DNA from: Podospora pseudocomata
Taxonomy: Eukaryota > Ascomycota > Sordariomycetes > Sordariales > Podosporaceae
Assembly: GCF_035222375.1 (NCBI RefSeq)
Contig: NW_026946363.1
Span: 3,720,001 to 3,784,000 of the forward strand
DNA length: 64,000 nucleotides
Reading direction: 5' to 3'
Below are positions 48,577 to 58,893 of the stretch, one piece after another. The first letter of the stretch is position 1, and every line of letters starts with the position of its first letter. The notes beneath the pieces are model-generated. The model saw only the letters and a list, made by a program, of their open reading frames with translations. It searched no databases and was not told where the DNA came from. The position numbers and the translations under genes are program-made.

Positions 48577-49282
48577 TTAAGCCTGCAAACCCTGTCAGCA
48601 CTCAAAGCTCCTCATAGATTACTGACATATCCCACGGTTCCTTCATACCTTGACGGCGAACTTCCGCTGGGGGAAGTGAGTCTGGCGCTTCTTGGTCTTC
48701 TCAAGAGTTCTGGAGGCGTCCTCGGGAGAAAGACGGCGGCGGATGGCACGAGTCTGCTTGGCGCGGAGGTCGAGGGGGAGGTACTTCTTGTTCTTGTAGA
48801 AGAGGCGGAGCTGAGCGCGTTGCTTGGCGTTGATGATGGTCAGAACGCGGGCAATCGACTTGCGGAGATCGTGGCTATTCATCCATCACACATGTCAGCC
48901 CATCTTGTCCTCATTCGCCCTTTCCAACTCTCTCGGTATTTCGTCTCGGAGGTTCGTGGTGGCTCGGAAGTCGTCGGTAACGTACATCTTGGTAAGCTTG
49001 GTGCCGGAAGAAACGATCTTCTGGATGCGAAGCTGGCCCAACTCCGTCTTGAGCTCACCGAGCTGCTTGGTGAGCTCGTCCTTGTTCTTAGACCATAATT
49101 GGCCAGCCTTGACCTTGCCGGAAGACTGTCGCACGGTGATGTTAGCCAAACCGGTCGCTCAACTTTTTTTCGTGGTGACGATGCGACCTGCCCCCCAATC
49201 GAACAAGTCAAGGAGGGCTCATCAATCTTTCCGATTGATGGGTCAGCATAACGACAGCAAGGGACCGTATCTCTCTTACCAT
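48577..49282 (-). CDS. rpl35: 60S ribosomal protein L35 (uL29)
   Basis: Large-subunit protein near the exit tunnel. Exons 49282-49280, 49125-48986, 48874-48649 and 48582-48577 encode 124 aa, the family length. The first coding exon is only the ATG and the last is GCT plus the stop codon. Splicing gives [19 protein letters not shown], then [17 protein letters not shown] and the expected ending QRKFAVKA. The unspliced reading would end FAVKV, one residue different, showing why the last intron (66 bp, branch gctgac) is real. An intron directly after ATG is also known in the yeast RPL35 genes. It is divergent from rpl6. Confidence 0.96.
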
Positions 49283-49655
49283 CGTGTGGGATTTTGTCGT
49301 CGAGTCGAAAGGGCGATGGGCGACGGTTCCGTTGACTGCAGCGAGTCTTAGTATCCAGGGAGCAAAGGCTTTCGTAGGTACCAAACACTCAGTCCAGCAA
49401 AATCTTGAGTGGGTGTGGATGCCAAAATCGCCAAACAGGGCGGAAAACCCTACGCCGGCAGCTGGTCTGTGCGCACTGTTCTGCCTGAGGCGCGGACCCA
49501 CCCGAAAATCCGAAAGCGGCTAGCTTGGGGTTTGGTGCTTTTCGAACTTGCGCACAACCAGGTTGCCAATCGCCCATTTCAAAATCTCCAGCAGCAGTCA
49601 AGTTGACGACCGACCACGAAAACCTACTAACCTCACCACACAGCCAAAGTCCAAA
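49283..49655. promoter_or_regulatory. bidirectional promoter of rpl35 and rpl6
   Basis: A 373-bp interval separates the start codons of two divergent 60S ribosomal protein genes. It contains AAACCCTA (49445-49452), a telobox, and CCAATCGC (49566-49573), which is also present 182 bp upstream of rpl9. The arrangement suggests coordinated transcription; actual start sites are not visible. Confidence 0.7.
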
Positions 49656-50653
49656 ATGTCGGCTCCCACGACGAAGACCTTTGGCAAGTCCACTCGGTCG
49701 GTGCCTGCGCCGGCTGAGAAGGCCCAGAAATGGTACCCTGCTGAGGATGAGGCGAAGCCGCGTCAGGTACGTTGATATCTCGATGCATTCATGTTGCGAG
49801 CAATGGATCGGCCCGAAGACTGTTCTCGATTGCGATTGTGGCGGGTGGGAAGCCAATTCGACATGTTGGCGGGGGGAGGCACGGCAAATCTACCTTCATG
49901 GCCCGAACGAAATTTACGACACCGCGAAAATGGAGACAGACAAGATCAGGATATCGTCAAGTGGCGCATCTACGTCGAAATGGGTCATATATCACACGGC
50001 AACGAGGCACAGCACTGGGAAAACACTGGGAACGGCTGTCTTGGGAGAAACAAACGTTTTGGATATGGCATCGTGATTCTAACATGGCTTCTATAATCAG
50101 GTCCGCAAGACCATCCGCCCCTGGACTCCCCGCCAGACTCTCGTCCCGGGTACCGTCCTGATCCTCCTCGCTGGTCGCTTCCGTGGCAAGCGCGTCGTCC
50201 TGCTCAAGACCCTCGACCAGGGTGTTTTGCTCGTTACCGGCCCCTTCAAGATCAACGGTGTTCCCCTTCGCCGCGTCAACTCCAGATATGTCATCGCCAC
50301 ATCATACAAGGTTGACCTTACCGGTCTCGATGAGGCCAAGATTGAGGAGGTTGCCAAGCCCAAGTACTTCACCGCCGACAAGGCTCAGCAGAAGGCTAGC
50401 GAGGAGGCTTTCTTCAAGCAGGGAGAGAAGCCCCAGGTACGAATTTCCGAGATAGCGGACGTGTGTGAGAGTGTTGGAGCTGACATGCGTGAAACTACAG
50501 AAGAAGGAGGTTACCAGCAGTCGGGCGGCTGACCAGAAGGCCATCGACAAGGCCTTGATCGCCAACATCAAGAAGGTCGACCTTCTTGCCAGCTACCTCG
50601 CCTCCTCTTTCAGCCTTCGCAAGGGCGACAAGCCCCACGAGATGAAGTGGTAG
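49656..50653 (+). CDS. rpl6: 60S ribosomal protein L6 (eL6)
   Basis: Large-subunit ribosomal protein eL6. Exons 49656-49766, 50101-50436 and 50501-50653 encode 199 aa, typical for fungal L6. The start [20 protein letters not shown] is followed, after a 334-bp intron, by [20 protein letters not shown], then [15 protein letters not shown]. The end is [12 protein letters not shown]. All junctions fall between codons. Intron 1 is the longest ribosomal-protein intron in the window; I looked for box C/D snoRNA motifs in it and saw no convincing pair. It shares a short divergent promoter with rpl35. Confidence 0.97.
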
Positions 50654-51443
50654 AGGGAGCCAAGTGGGTTTTGATGGGAGGTCTTGACGGCGCGGGTTTC
50701 GGAATGGCTTAACCAATTGCATTTGGACGTTTGGCAGTTCTCGGTCCATACGGCGTCTGTAATGAAGGGTTTACAGTCATCAAGAGCACAAAATCACTGG
50801 GCTTTGCAAAAAGGATCGGTGCCCTGAACAACAACTGGGTTTTAGAGCACACGGGATGTCCACGGTGATCTGTACATGGAAACTAGTGATATTTGCACTG
50901 GGAATGGCAGATACCAGCCCAGCCAACCCGATGACGAACGACAGACAAACAAAACAAATACGCCACGAGGCAGAAGACTAGCATTTGCGGCGTCACATGA
51001 AAGCTATCTGCGTGTTGTATGTTGTGCATTTGGCAGAGTGCTCTCAGACAATCCGTTCCTGATACCTATCAAATTAATATTTCTCTCCACGGTCTGCGTT
51101 TTTTGTGAACATCCTCCTTATTCACTTGTTTCTCGGCAATATCGAGATCGGCAGTCGTTGTTTGCGGAGGACCTTTGACTGTATAAGTGCACCTTGATGA
51201 CTCGATGTTGAATCTAGGAGGATCCGGGTTAGGGTTGGGGAGTGACATCAGCCGACCAGTACTTGAAATGCAAGCGAAGCCACGCCCCATTAAGGTACCT
51301 ACACTACGCATACCTCGACCTGGCCTTCCAAAGAGGTTCTAGCAGAGCTGTTGAACTTGCGCAAACCACTTTCGACCCCGTGACCAATATTTCAACAACC
51401 TCTCACCGGTTCTATCTGTCTGTGTCGACTGTATCGAGAAACC
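50654..51443. promoter_or_regulatory. gos1 upstream region with TTAGGG motif
   Basis: A tandem-gene spacer. GGGTTAGGGTTGGGG (51226-51240) contains one full telomere-like TTAGGG and lies about 205 bp before the gos1 ATG. No gene was recognised. Confidence 0.5.
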
Positions 51444-52266
51444 ATGGCGACAACAGCAGGCCAGGGCTGGACCCAATTACGGCAACAAGCCAGGGCGCTG
51501 GAAACACAGGTAAGAGAGGCGACATGCGACAGCAGCGGATGACGAGTGGTGATGGTTAATAACCTGCCTTTTCTGTTTGCAGACAGAAACATACCTCCAC
51601 ACATACTCCCAGTTTTCGTCACAATCCAACATCCCACCAAAGCCGACAGAAGAAGAGAGGAGTACCGAGGCGAAACTCCAGGAGCTGCTTGAGAAGGTGT
51701 GCATACCCTCGCCCTTTTACCCCTGAGTGATGAGACCACTACCACTGACCTTTCTCGTCAAGCGCGACAACGTCATCTCCCAACTCACCCGCCTCCTCGA
51801 CTCAGAACCAACACTATCATCCTCCTCCCTAAAACAAAACAACCTCTCCCTCCTCCGCGACAAGCTCGCCGACCACCGCCGTGACCTCTCCCGCCTCCGG
51901 TTAACCCTCCAACGAGCCCGCGATCGCGCAAACCTGCTGGGTTCAGTCCGGGAAGATATTTCTGCCTATCGTGCCGCGAACCCTGCCGCGGCGGAGGCGG
52001 ACTACATGCTTGACGAGCGAGGGAGGATAGACAACTCGGTTGGTGTGGCGGATGGTGTGCTCAGCCAGGCGTACGCAGTGCAGGACAGCTTTTTGGCGCA
52101 GAGGGAGACGCTGGCGAGTATTAATCGGCGGATCACGCATGCGGCGAGCCAGGTGCCGGGGATTAATACGTTGATTGGGAGGATTTCGACCAAGAAGAAG
52201 AGGGATGGGATTATCATGGGGGGGTTTATCGCTTTTTGCTTTTTGGTGTTTTGGTTCATGATGTGA
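51444..52266 (+). CDS. gos1: Golgi SNARE Gos1 (GS28 family)
   Basis: Qb-SNARE for ER-Golgi and intra-Golgi fusion. Exons 51444-51509, 51583-51696 and 51763-52266 encode 227 aa, close to yeast Gos1 and metazoan GS28. The N-terminus MATTAGQGWTQLRQQARALE is the family pattern. The SNARE helix lies at about 135-205, and its zero-layer region falls within residues 165-180. A C-terminal anchor (IIMGGFIAFCFLVFWFMM) ends the protein. Introns are 73 and 66 bp; the second uses a cactgac branch and a caag acceptor. The telomere-like motif upstream is noted separately. Confidence 0.94.
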
Positions 52267-52686
52267 ATTTGTTTAAAGGGGGGGTTGGGAAGAGGAAGAT
52301 GGGAGGTGGTTTCAAAATACCATGGGAGTGAGGGGTGGACACTGTATAATTTGTCCGGATAGTTGGGGCGACAAGATGGAAAGAGGGCATGGCGTGGGAT
52401 ATATGGGTATTTCACTTCGACAAAGGGAGCATGGGTGTTTTATCTTGGGTAGCTGTTAAAGCGGACGGCGAACTTATCGTATGTGCATTACCAGTGCGGT
52501 ACAGCAAGGGTGTATTTAATAATCCTCATGCCAAAAATGGAAGAGAGATGTCTATTTTTCGTTGGGGAGCCGTGAGCATAGCTTTCTGTCGTTGATGTAC
52601 ATTATATCGTCTATCATGTTCACTTTCAATATCCCACCATTTCCAACTCTATACACTCCCTCTCAATTCCCGGGTATCTTACACGC
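52267..52686. other. convergent 3' region, gos1/atp10
   Basis: Short spacer between facing genes; nothing else was recognised. Confidence 0.55.
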
Positions 52687-53838
52687 CTATTTCTTGTCTC
52701 CAGTAGTAGGCTTCCCAGCAGCCAGAGGCTTCAGAACATGCCCCTCAGCCACACCCCCAGTCACACCCTCAGCCTTGATCTCCTCCAGCAACCTCCTCAC
52801 CCCCTTCACCAACCCCTCCCTCTCATCCCCCTCCGCACTACCACTCCCCGCCCATCGTATCCTGCACCGATGATCCACCAGATAAGTATACCCAACCTTG
52901 CTGTTCAACAGCCCCACGCTCTCCCTGATCTCATCCGTGATCCCCTTCCTCACAAGGAAATACCTGTGCCAATTCTCCTTGCCCACCTTGTTCCTCAACG
53001 ACCAGGAAAACAGCTTGATCAACATCATCTTCATCCAGTCCTCCTCGACATTGATCTGCACCAGCTGCGCCCTGCCGCCGCTCTCTTTGAGGACCCGGTG
53101 CAGGGCAGGGTTTTGCTCGGGGGAGACAAAGGTCTTGATCTGGTTCTCGGCCCACATGCCGCTGAAGACGGTGACGACGGAGGCGTGGCCGGCGAGGAGG
53201 GGGGTGGTGTCTGCTTTTTGGCGGGAGGCCAGGGTGCGGCCGAAGAGGTTGGGGAAGTAGAGGGAGAGGTCGGCTTTGAAGAGGCGGGGGGGCGCGAGGA
53301 AGGTTTTGCCTTTGTGGAAGGAGAGGTTGACCCAGTCGCGGAAGTAGGGGCGGGAGACTTTGTTTTTGCTACAGAGAGGAAAAGTAGGGGGTTAGTGGAA
53401 AGGGGGGACAGGGAAGAGGGAAGTGGATAGGGGGGGGACAAACAGGTACTCCCGCTTGGCGAGATGTCTTTCGTAGTCTACGAAGTCATCACGGCGCTGT
53501 TTGAAGGTTCGGTGGTCGATGCCGGTGTTTTGTCCCGCGGCGGGGGGCGTGTTCATGCCAACTGGTCTTGACAGAGGGGTGGGTGTGAAGTCTTTTACTT
53601 TCTTGCCGTAGGACCGAGGGGCGTGGGCTAAGGGGCTGTCCGGAGCCGGCTCCGTGGCGGCTACCGGGGCCGGGGCGAAGGTCTGTCTCGGTTTCGGTTT
53701 CCCATCCGGAGCGGCGGCGCCGGGTGTGTGGTCTGTGGGAAGCCGCTGGTAGCCAGTGGTGCTAAAGGTGCGCCATTGACAAACAAGGCAGGTTGATGCC
53801 CTTGCGCCTGTTCGGAGTCCTGTCCTAGCGGCTAACAT
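52687..53838 (-). CDS. atp10: mitochondrial ATP synthase assembly factor Atp10
   Basis: Inner-membrane chaperone for assembly of Atp6 into the Fo sector. Exons 53838-53444 and 53368-52687 encode 358 aa. The N-terminus (MLAARTGLRTGARASTCLVC) is a mitochondrial presequence. A Pro-rich linker follows. The conserved core starts after the 75-bp intron with LKNKVSRPYFRDWVNLSFHK and continues with DTTPLLAGHASVVTVFSG, QINVEEDWMKMMLIKLF and YTYLVDHRCRIRWAGSG. The exon junction completes a Leu codon. The donor gtttgt is less common, but the frame beyond it stops quickly. It is divergent from the E2 gene, with 419 bp between start codons. Confidence 0.95.
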
Positions 53839-54257
53839 GGCAGCGGGGGTGGTTATGTGTGTCTGAGATATCCAATCCGTGGGAGAGGTTTGAAGCTCAG
53901 ATGCCCCGTTCCCAAGAATTTTCCACGCGACAATTCTCGGCGCCGGGCCCCACTTCCACTGCCGCTGTCAACTCAGATCAGCGCTCGAGCCCCAGTGAGT
54001 GGCCCTTGAAATCTGGGGTTTTGGGGGCGGTTAGGGTGCCAAGCACTCGGTTATTCGCGGAGGCTCAGTGAACCCCTCGGCCCAACGTCATATCTACAGT
54101 GTATAAGCCGGCGCAAGCCAGAGGTGAGACTGCTATGCGGGTTGTCGTTATCCCTTTGGTGCAGGAAGGAGGGACAGGTCAATTCGACTGAACTTTTGAA
54201 TCTGAGAAGTCACTGCTGTCTTTGAGCGGTTGCATATTCTGTCATTTCCCGTTTGAG
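53839..54257. promoter_or_regulatory. divergent promoter of atp10 and the branched-chain E2 gene
   Basis: A 419-bp interval between two divergent genes for mitochondrial proteins. I see no clear motif, but the layout could allow shared control. Confidence 0.5.
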
Positions 54258-55886
54258 ATGTTTTTGAACCAGAGCTCCCGCGTGGTGCGCCAGCAATGGC
54301 GGTTCTCCAGCCGGCGACTATCGTCTCTAAGTCAACAACACCGCGCGCGAGGACCAACCCTCAGGACTCCGCTATCCCCACCGTTTGCGCCTCCCGCAAG
54401 GCTCTTCCATGCAAGCAGGAGTTTCTACGCTGTGAAGCCTGTGTTGCTCGCTGATATTGGAGAGGGTGCGTGTTTCTGTCACTTTAACTCTCGAGAACGA
54501 AGTTCATCTCAACTAACTGGTGGTGGCACAATTACAGGCATTGTCGAGTGCGAAATCATCCAATGGTTCGTCGAACCCGGGGCGCGCGTCGAGGAGTTCT
54601 CTCCACTATGCGAGGTTCAAAGTGATAAGGCTTCGGTGGAAATCACCAGCCGCTTCGCCGGTGTGGTTAAGAAGTTGCACTATGAAGCGGGCGAGATGGC
54701 CAAGGTGGGCAAGCCGTTTGTCGATATCGACATTCAAGGTGATGCCAAAGAGGCAGACTTGCAGGCTCTCGCACCTGCTGAGCCTGTGACCCCAACAGAG
54801 CCAACTACAAAGATCGAGAACCAGGTGGCGGCTCAGTTACCAAAGCAACCTCCACCAGCACCACCATCAGAGCATAAGCCTGCACCGTGGAGCAATGGGG
54901 TCTACGAGCATACCTCGCCTAAGCCTCAACCAGGCGAGAAGGTGATTCTGGCAACTCCAGCAGTCAGATACCTTGCCAAAGAACTCAACGTCGACCTTCT
55001 CCAAGTCCAAGGCACGGGCAAAGAAGGCCGCATCCTAAAAGAAGACGTCTACAAGTTCGACGAGCAAAAGAACGCACCCCCAGCTCCCGCCCCAAGCCCC
55101 TTTACTCCCTCCTCCTCCATCACACCCACCAGTCAACAACAACAAGAAACCCCCATGCTCCTCACCCGAACCCAAGAAATGATGTTCAAAACCATGACCC
55201 GCTCCCTCTCCATCCCCCACTTCCTCTACGCCGACGAGGTCGACTTCACCTCTCTGGTCGAGCTCCGCTCCCGCCTCAACAAAGTCCTCGCCAAACAACC
55301 CCTGTTTCTAGACTCAGCCACCCACCCGGTAGCAAAACTATCCTACCTCCCCTTCATCATCAAGGCAGTCTCCATGGCCCTATACAAATACCCCATCCTC
55401 AACTCCCGCGTCGACATCGACCCTGCCACATCCAAACCCTCCCTCGTGCTCCGGAGTCAGCACAATATCGGGATTGCAATGGACACCCCCCACGGGCTAC
55501 TCGTCCCCGTCATCAAAAACGTCGGATCACTCAACATCCTCCAGATCGCAGCGGAACTCACGAGACTTCAAAGTCTGGCTACGGAGGGGAAGCTGAGCGT
55601 GGGGGATATGTCCGGGGGAACGATCACGGTGAGCAACATCGGGAACATTGGGGGCACGTACCTCAGTCCGGTGGTGGTGGAGAAGGAGGTGGCAATTCTG
55701 GGGATTGGGAGGATGAGGACCGTGCCTGCTTTTGGGGAGAATGATCGGGTGGTCAAGAAGGAGATTTGCAACTTTAGCTGGAGCGCGGATCATAGGGTTG
55801 TGGACGGGGCGACGATGGCGAGGGCGGCCGAGGTGGTGAGGGGGATTGTGGAGGGGCCGGATGTGATGGTTATGCATTTGAGGTAG
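54258..55886 (+). CDS. branched-chain 2-oxoacid dehydrogenase E2 (dihydrolipoyl transacylase)
   Basis: Mitochondrial core of the complex that degrades Leu, Ile and Val keto-acids. Exons 54258-54465 and 54538-55886 encode 518 aa. A presequence (1-55) is followed by a lipoyl domain with Lys100 in SDKASVEI. An E3/E1-binding domain follows (ATPAVRYLAKELNVDLLQVQ, and GTGKEGRILKEDVY). The catalytic domain ends with DHRVVDGA, where His488 is the active-site residue. The strings SIPHFLYADEVDFTSLVELR and DMSGGTITVSNIGNIGG favour the branched-chain rather than the pyruvate or oxoglutarate E2. The 72-bp intron (gtgcgt, branch aactaac, tacag) is 3n and stop-free; splicing gives ADIGEGIVECEIIQWF, the normal lipoyl-domain reading. 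Confidence 0.94.
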   Translation: MFLNQSSRVVRQQWRFSSRRLSSLSQQHRARGPTLRTPLSPPFAPPARLFHASRSFYAVKPVLLADIGEGACFCHFNSRERSSSQLTGGGTITGIVECEIIQWFVEPGARVEEFSPLCEVQSDKASVEITSRFAGVVKKLHYEAGEMAKVGKPFVDIDIQGDAKEADLQALAPAEPVTPTEPTTKIENQVAAQLPKQPPPAPPSEHKPAPWSNGVYEHTSPKPQPGEKVILATPAVRYLAKELNVDLLQVQGTGKEGRILKEDVYKFDEQKNAPPAPAPSPFTPSSSITPTSQQQQETPMLLTRTQEMMFKTMTRSLSIPHFLYADEVDFTSLVELRSRLNKVLAKQPLFLDSATHPVAKLSYLPFIIKAVSMALYKYPILNSRVDIDPATSKPSLVLRSQHNIGIAMDTPHGLLVPVIKNVGSLNILQIAAELTRLQSLATEGKLSVGDMSGGTITVSNIGNIGGTYLSPVVVEKEVAILGIGRMRTVPAFGENDRVVKKEICNFSWSADHRVVDGATMARAAEVVRGIVEGPDVMVMHLR

Positions 55887-55976
55887 AGTTACATAAGTTG
55901 GGGGGGTTGTTTTTGGGCAGCAAGCGAAGAGGGATGGTACAGCACTAGAAGTTTCAAGAAAAGTTGGAAGTTATTT

Positions 55977-56000
55977 GGGGGGGGGTGGGGGGGTGGTGGG
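55977..56000 (+). other. G-rich tract, potential G-quadruplex
   Basis: Runs of 9, 7, 2 and 3 G separated by single T residues, about 90 bp after the stop codon of the E2 gene, on the sense strand. Confidence 0.6.
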
Positions 56001-56643
56001 TTATGTCATAACTCAGTATGTCTTTGTCGGAGTTGCGTCCCGGTTGAGCCGGCCGTCTTACCCGCACGGGGGGATTTTGGGCAGGTTTTATTGACTACCG
56101 AGTTTGATTGGGACAGTCAAGGAAAGGCAAGGCAAGCAATTGCCGTGCTTCGTCAAAGTCGGTGACTCTTTTTGGGTGGTGGAGAGGTTGAGTGGAGGGG
56201 GGGAGACGACTAGAGTGTTACAAGGCATTTTTACTTAGATAAGAGGTTTCGAAAACACATACAAAAGTACATATATTTTTATCTTGTGAGCATGGAGAGC
56301 AACGTTGGTGGGATGCCTGAGGGAACAGCCGAAGAAAAGAAGAAAAAAAGAAAAGTGATCCCATCTCCCGATCCCGCGATTACACGGCGAGGCGGGGGTT
56401 AGGTAGGATATCGGTTGTATTGCATTAAATACATGACCGTCAGCCTACTTACCTTACCTGTCTTATGTAGTGTGTGTCGGATCGTGACTTGGTTTGTTCG
56501 CTTCCATTGTCTCTCTCTCACTGACTCTTCAAGCCTGGAGGGATGCATGAACGGGCATTAGATGAAGAATGTACCTAGGTAGGTGTGTGCATGGGCTATC
56601 CGGGTTTACCTATTGGTCTTTGGGTGTACGAGAAGGGGGGAGG

Positions 56644-56646
<3 letters not shown>

Positions 56647-56679
<33 letters not shown>
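56647..56679. repeat. TG/CA dinucleotide microsatellite
   Basis: About 16 uninterrupted TG units. Confidence 0.95.
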
Positions 56680-56680
<1 letters not shown>

Positions 56681-58893
56681 GCCATACCGGTGTGATAACC
56701 CCACGACGGGACGGCATATACGGAGAGGAAGTTGAGCACCTAGCTATTGCTATCGATACCCCTTTGATGATGATGATGGTGGTAGTGGTGGTTGAGCAAG
56801 TTCTTCTATCGGTTGTTCTATCCAACGATCCATGCATTTGATAGAACGGGCCGAGTTGAGACTGGGTTCCAATCTGGGAGACATATTGGAAAAGCGGGCT
56901 TCTGTGCTTTGGGCTCATGCTGCCAGAGTAGGTGTGCTATAGAAGTTTTGACAGAAAGGTGCTTGGAATTATGCGGCATGATCAGATATTGCTTGGTTGA
57001 TCTGGTTGGTGAAGAAGGCATTGGCCTACCTATCTACCTACTTGGTTGTCAGTAGGTTGACTGCACCAGGCCGATATGTTTCGTGCCGTTTCGCAGCTGA
57101 GCACCGCATTGGCACAGCTAGGCCACGCTCCGGGCAGTTACGCAGACCAGAGGTTCTAGTCTTGTGGTGGTCATCGCGGGATTGGGGGCAAAGCCATAAT
57201 CTGTATAGTAACGATGAACAAACTCCGTTTCAGCGCAGTAAGAAGAACCTGGGGTGCGAAAGTTGGGTAGGTACCTCCAAGTACAGATGCTATACGACCT
57301 TGTATCGCTTTTCAAAAGCAAACACCTTAATAAGGCTTCTGGTTTGCCCCTTTCATTCGTCGTATTGCGTGCTTTACCCCAAAACGAAGGCTTTTTCTCC
57401 TGGTTGTTCGCCACGGGACCGATATAACACTCCGTGGAACGGCATTTGGTTTGGTTGGCCACACCCCCTCCTCTATGCATAACTTGATATTGTTTCTAAT
57501 TCTTGTTGACCATCCCTTCGACCGCCAAGCCGTTTCCTTCTGGGCAGAAGGATCGCGTCGAAAAAAGCGAGGCGGTCGGTGATGGTCTGCGGGTGAATCG
57601 GCCGTTTCTCGTGACCATCCTCATCCAGCGACCCGTTTCTGGGATTTTGCCAAGTGCTTGGTTTGCATTATTTGGGCGTTGTTGGGTGCGCGCCAAGCTG
57701 GTAGAGTAGGACCGGAAAGTAATAGATATTGAGTAGGTGCGTGTTGTGAGATGTGACTCGTAATCTTTACTTCGGAGCGTCTTTGTATGGAGATTACCAT
57801 ACACTGAATGAGGTTGTGTTTGCCGGGCGGTACGCCATATACAGCACACAGCAAATGCGGGATTGTCACGCCGGGAAACATTCGGCAGGTGTACCTTGAT
57901 GTGCAGGTTGAAGAACGGGACAGCAAGTTGGTGTTGCTGCCTTGTCTGGGGATGTCGTTCGGTCATCCCGGGAATGCATGTCGAGTGGTTGCGGCAATAT
58001 TGCAAGTGAGGTCAGCAACGGCAGTAGTATCAAGTGATATCCTCCCTCGGCCCAACATACTGCTATTGAATACAACGGAAGTACGGGGCTGCGGACATAG
58101 CAACCGTTGCCTAGGCATGACCAGAGCTCAGGGGGAATGTTTACTTTGTCTCAACTCACCCCCTCCTTCCCAGCAACTTGGTAAAGGCGTTCCTGTTCCT
58201 GCGTCGACTTGGTTTGCGTTGTCAACTCCATGCTAGATAGGCGAGCAGATGCTGCAGAGGAACCCGACCGGGCGGGGCCTGGCACCATTCGGAGATCGAC
58301 GGAGAGAAGGGCGGGGATACGAGACCAATCACTCATAAGAAAGAACACAGTTTCTGATTTGTTTCCCCAATCATCTTGTGTATGCTGGGTAGCACCAAAG
58401 AACATCAAATTCATGTTCGCTTGCTAAAAGAGTAACCTCAGGTAGGTCTAATACCTTACCAAACCCCGTCGCCATCCTTCCACCCATCAACCGAATTACC
58501 TATATACTATGTATGTTAAATTCCCAGAGATTTTTAAACGCCCACGACTAAAGACATGGACTCAGCCATGCTTCGTCAAATGCAAAGTAATGGATTGATC
58601 CAAACACAAGTCAGTGCTGGTCCATCTTCCCAAGTACCCCCTTCTGTTGCTCCGGCTTCCCAAGAACGATTGCGCCGCAAGATAAAAGTCGACAAAAAAA
58701 AGCAATCCGTTTCGCCACCACAATTCATGTGTCAGAGAAAGACGATTGTCGTTCAAGACAAGACTCCTTTCCCAATGCGACGGTGGGGCTGACTGACAAA
58801 ACCCAACCCTTTCCCATCCAACCCCCGGGCGGTGACTCTTAGCGCCATGCAGCTACGGCTTTGCTTGTCCCACCCATCATTTCGGTATGCACG

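Larger units (their letters stand above)
55887..58893. other. 3-kb gene-free interval with microsatellite and G-runs
   Basis: This is the 3' side of the E2 gene and the 3' side of the facing gluconokinase. It holds a G-rich run, a GT microsatellite and several AGGTA/TACCT strings (for example TACCTAGGTAGG at 56573-56584). No protein-like frame was seen; the 78-codon frame at 58556 lacks support. Confidence 0.5.

Noticed and set aside
49767-50100. snoRNA inside the long first intron of rpl6
   Set aside because: Ribosomal-protein introns often host snoRNAs, but I saw no convincing box C (TGATGA) with box D (CTGA) and terminal stem.
51226-51240. chromosome end or internal telomere
   Set aside because: It contains only one full TTAGGG, with unique genes on both sides, so it is a short motif and not a telomere tract.
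58556-58792. 78-codon plus-strand ORF as a small gene
   Set aside because: It has an ATG and a fairly polar sequence, but no conserved pattern or splice partner, and it sits in the short 3' flank of gluconokinase.
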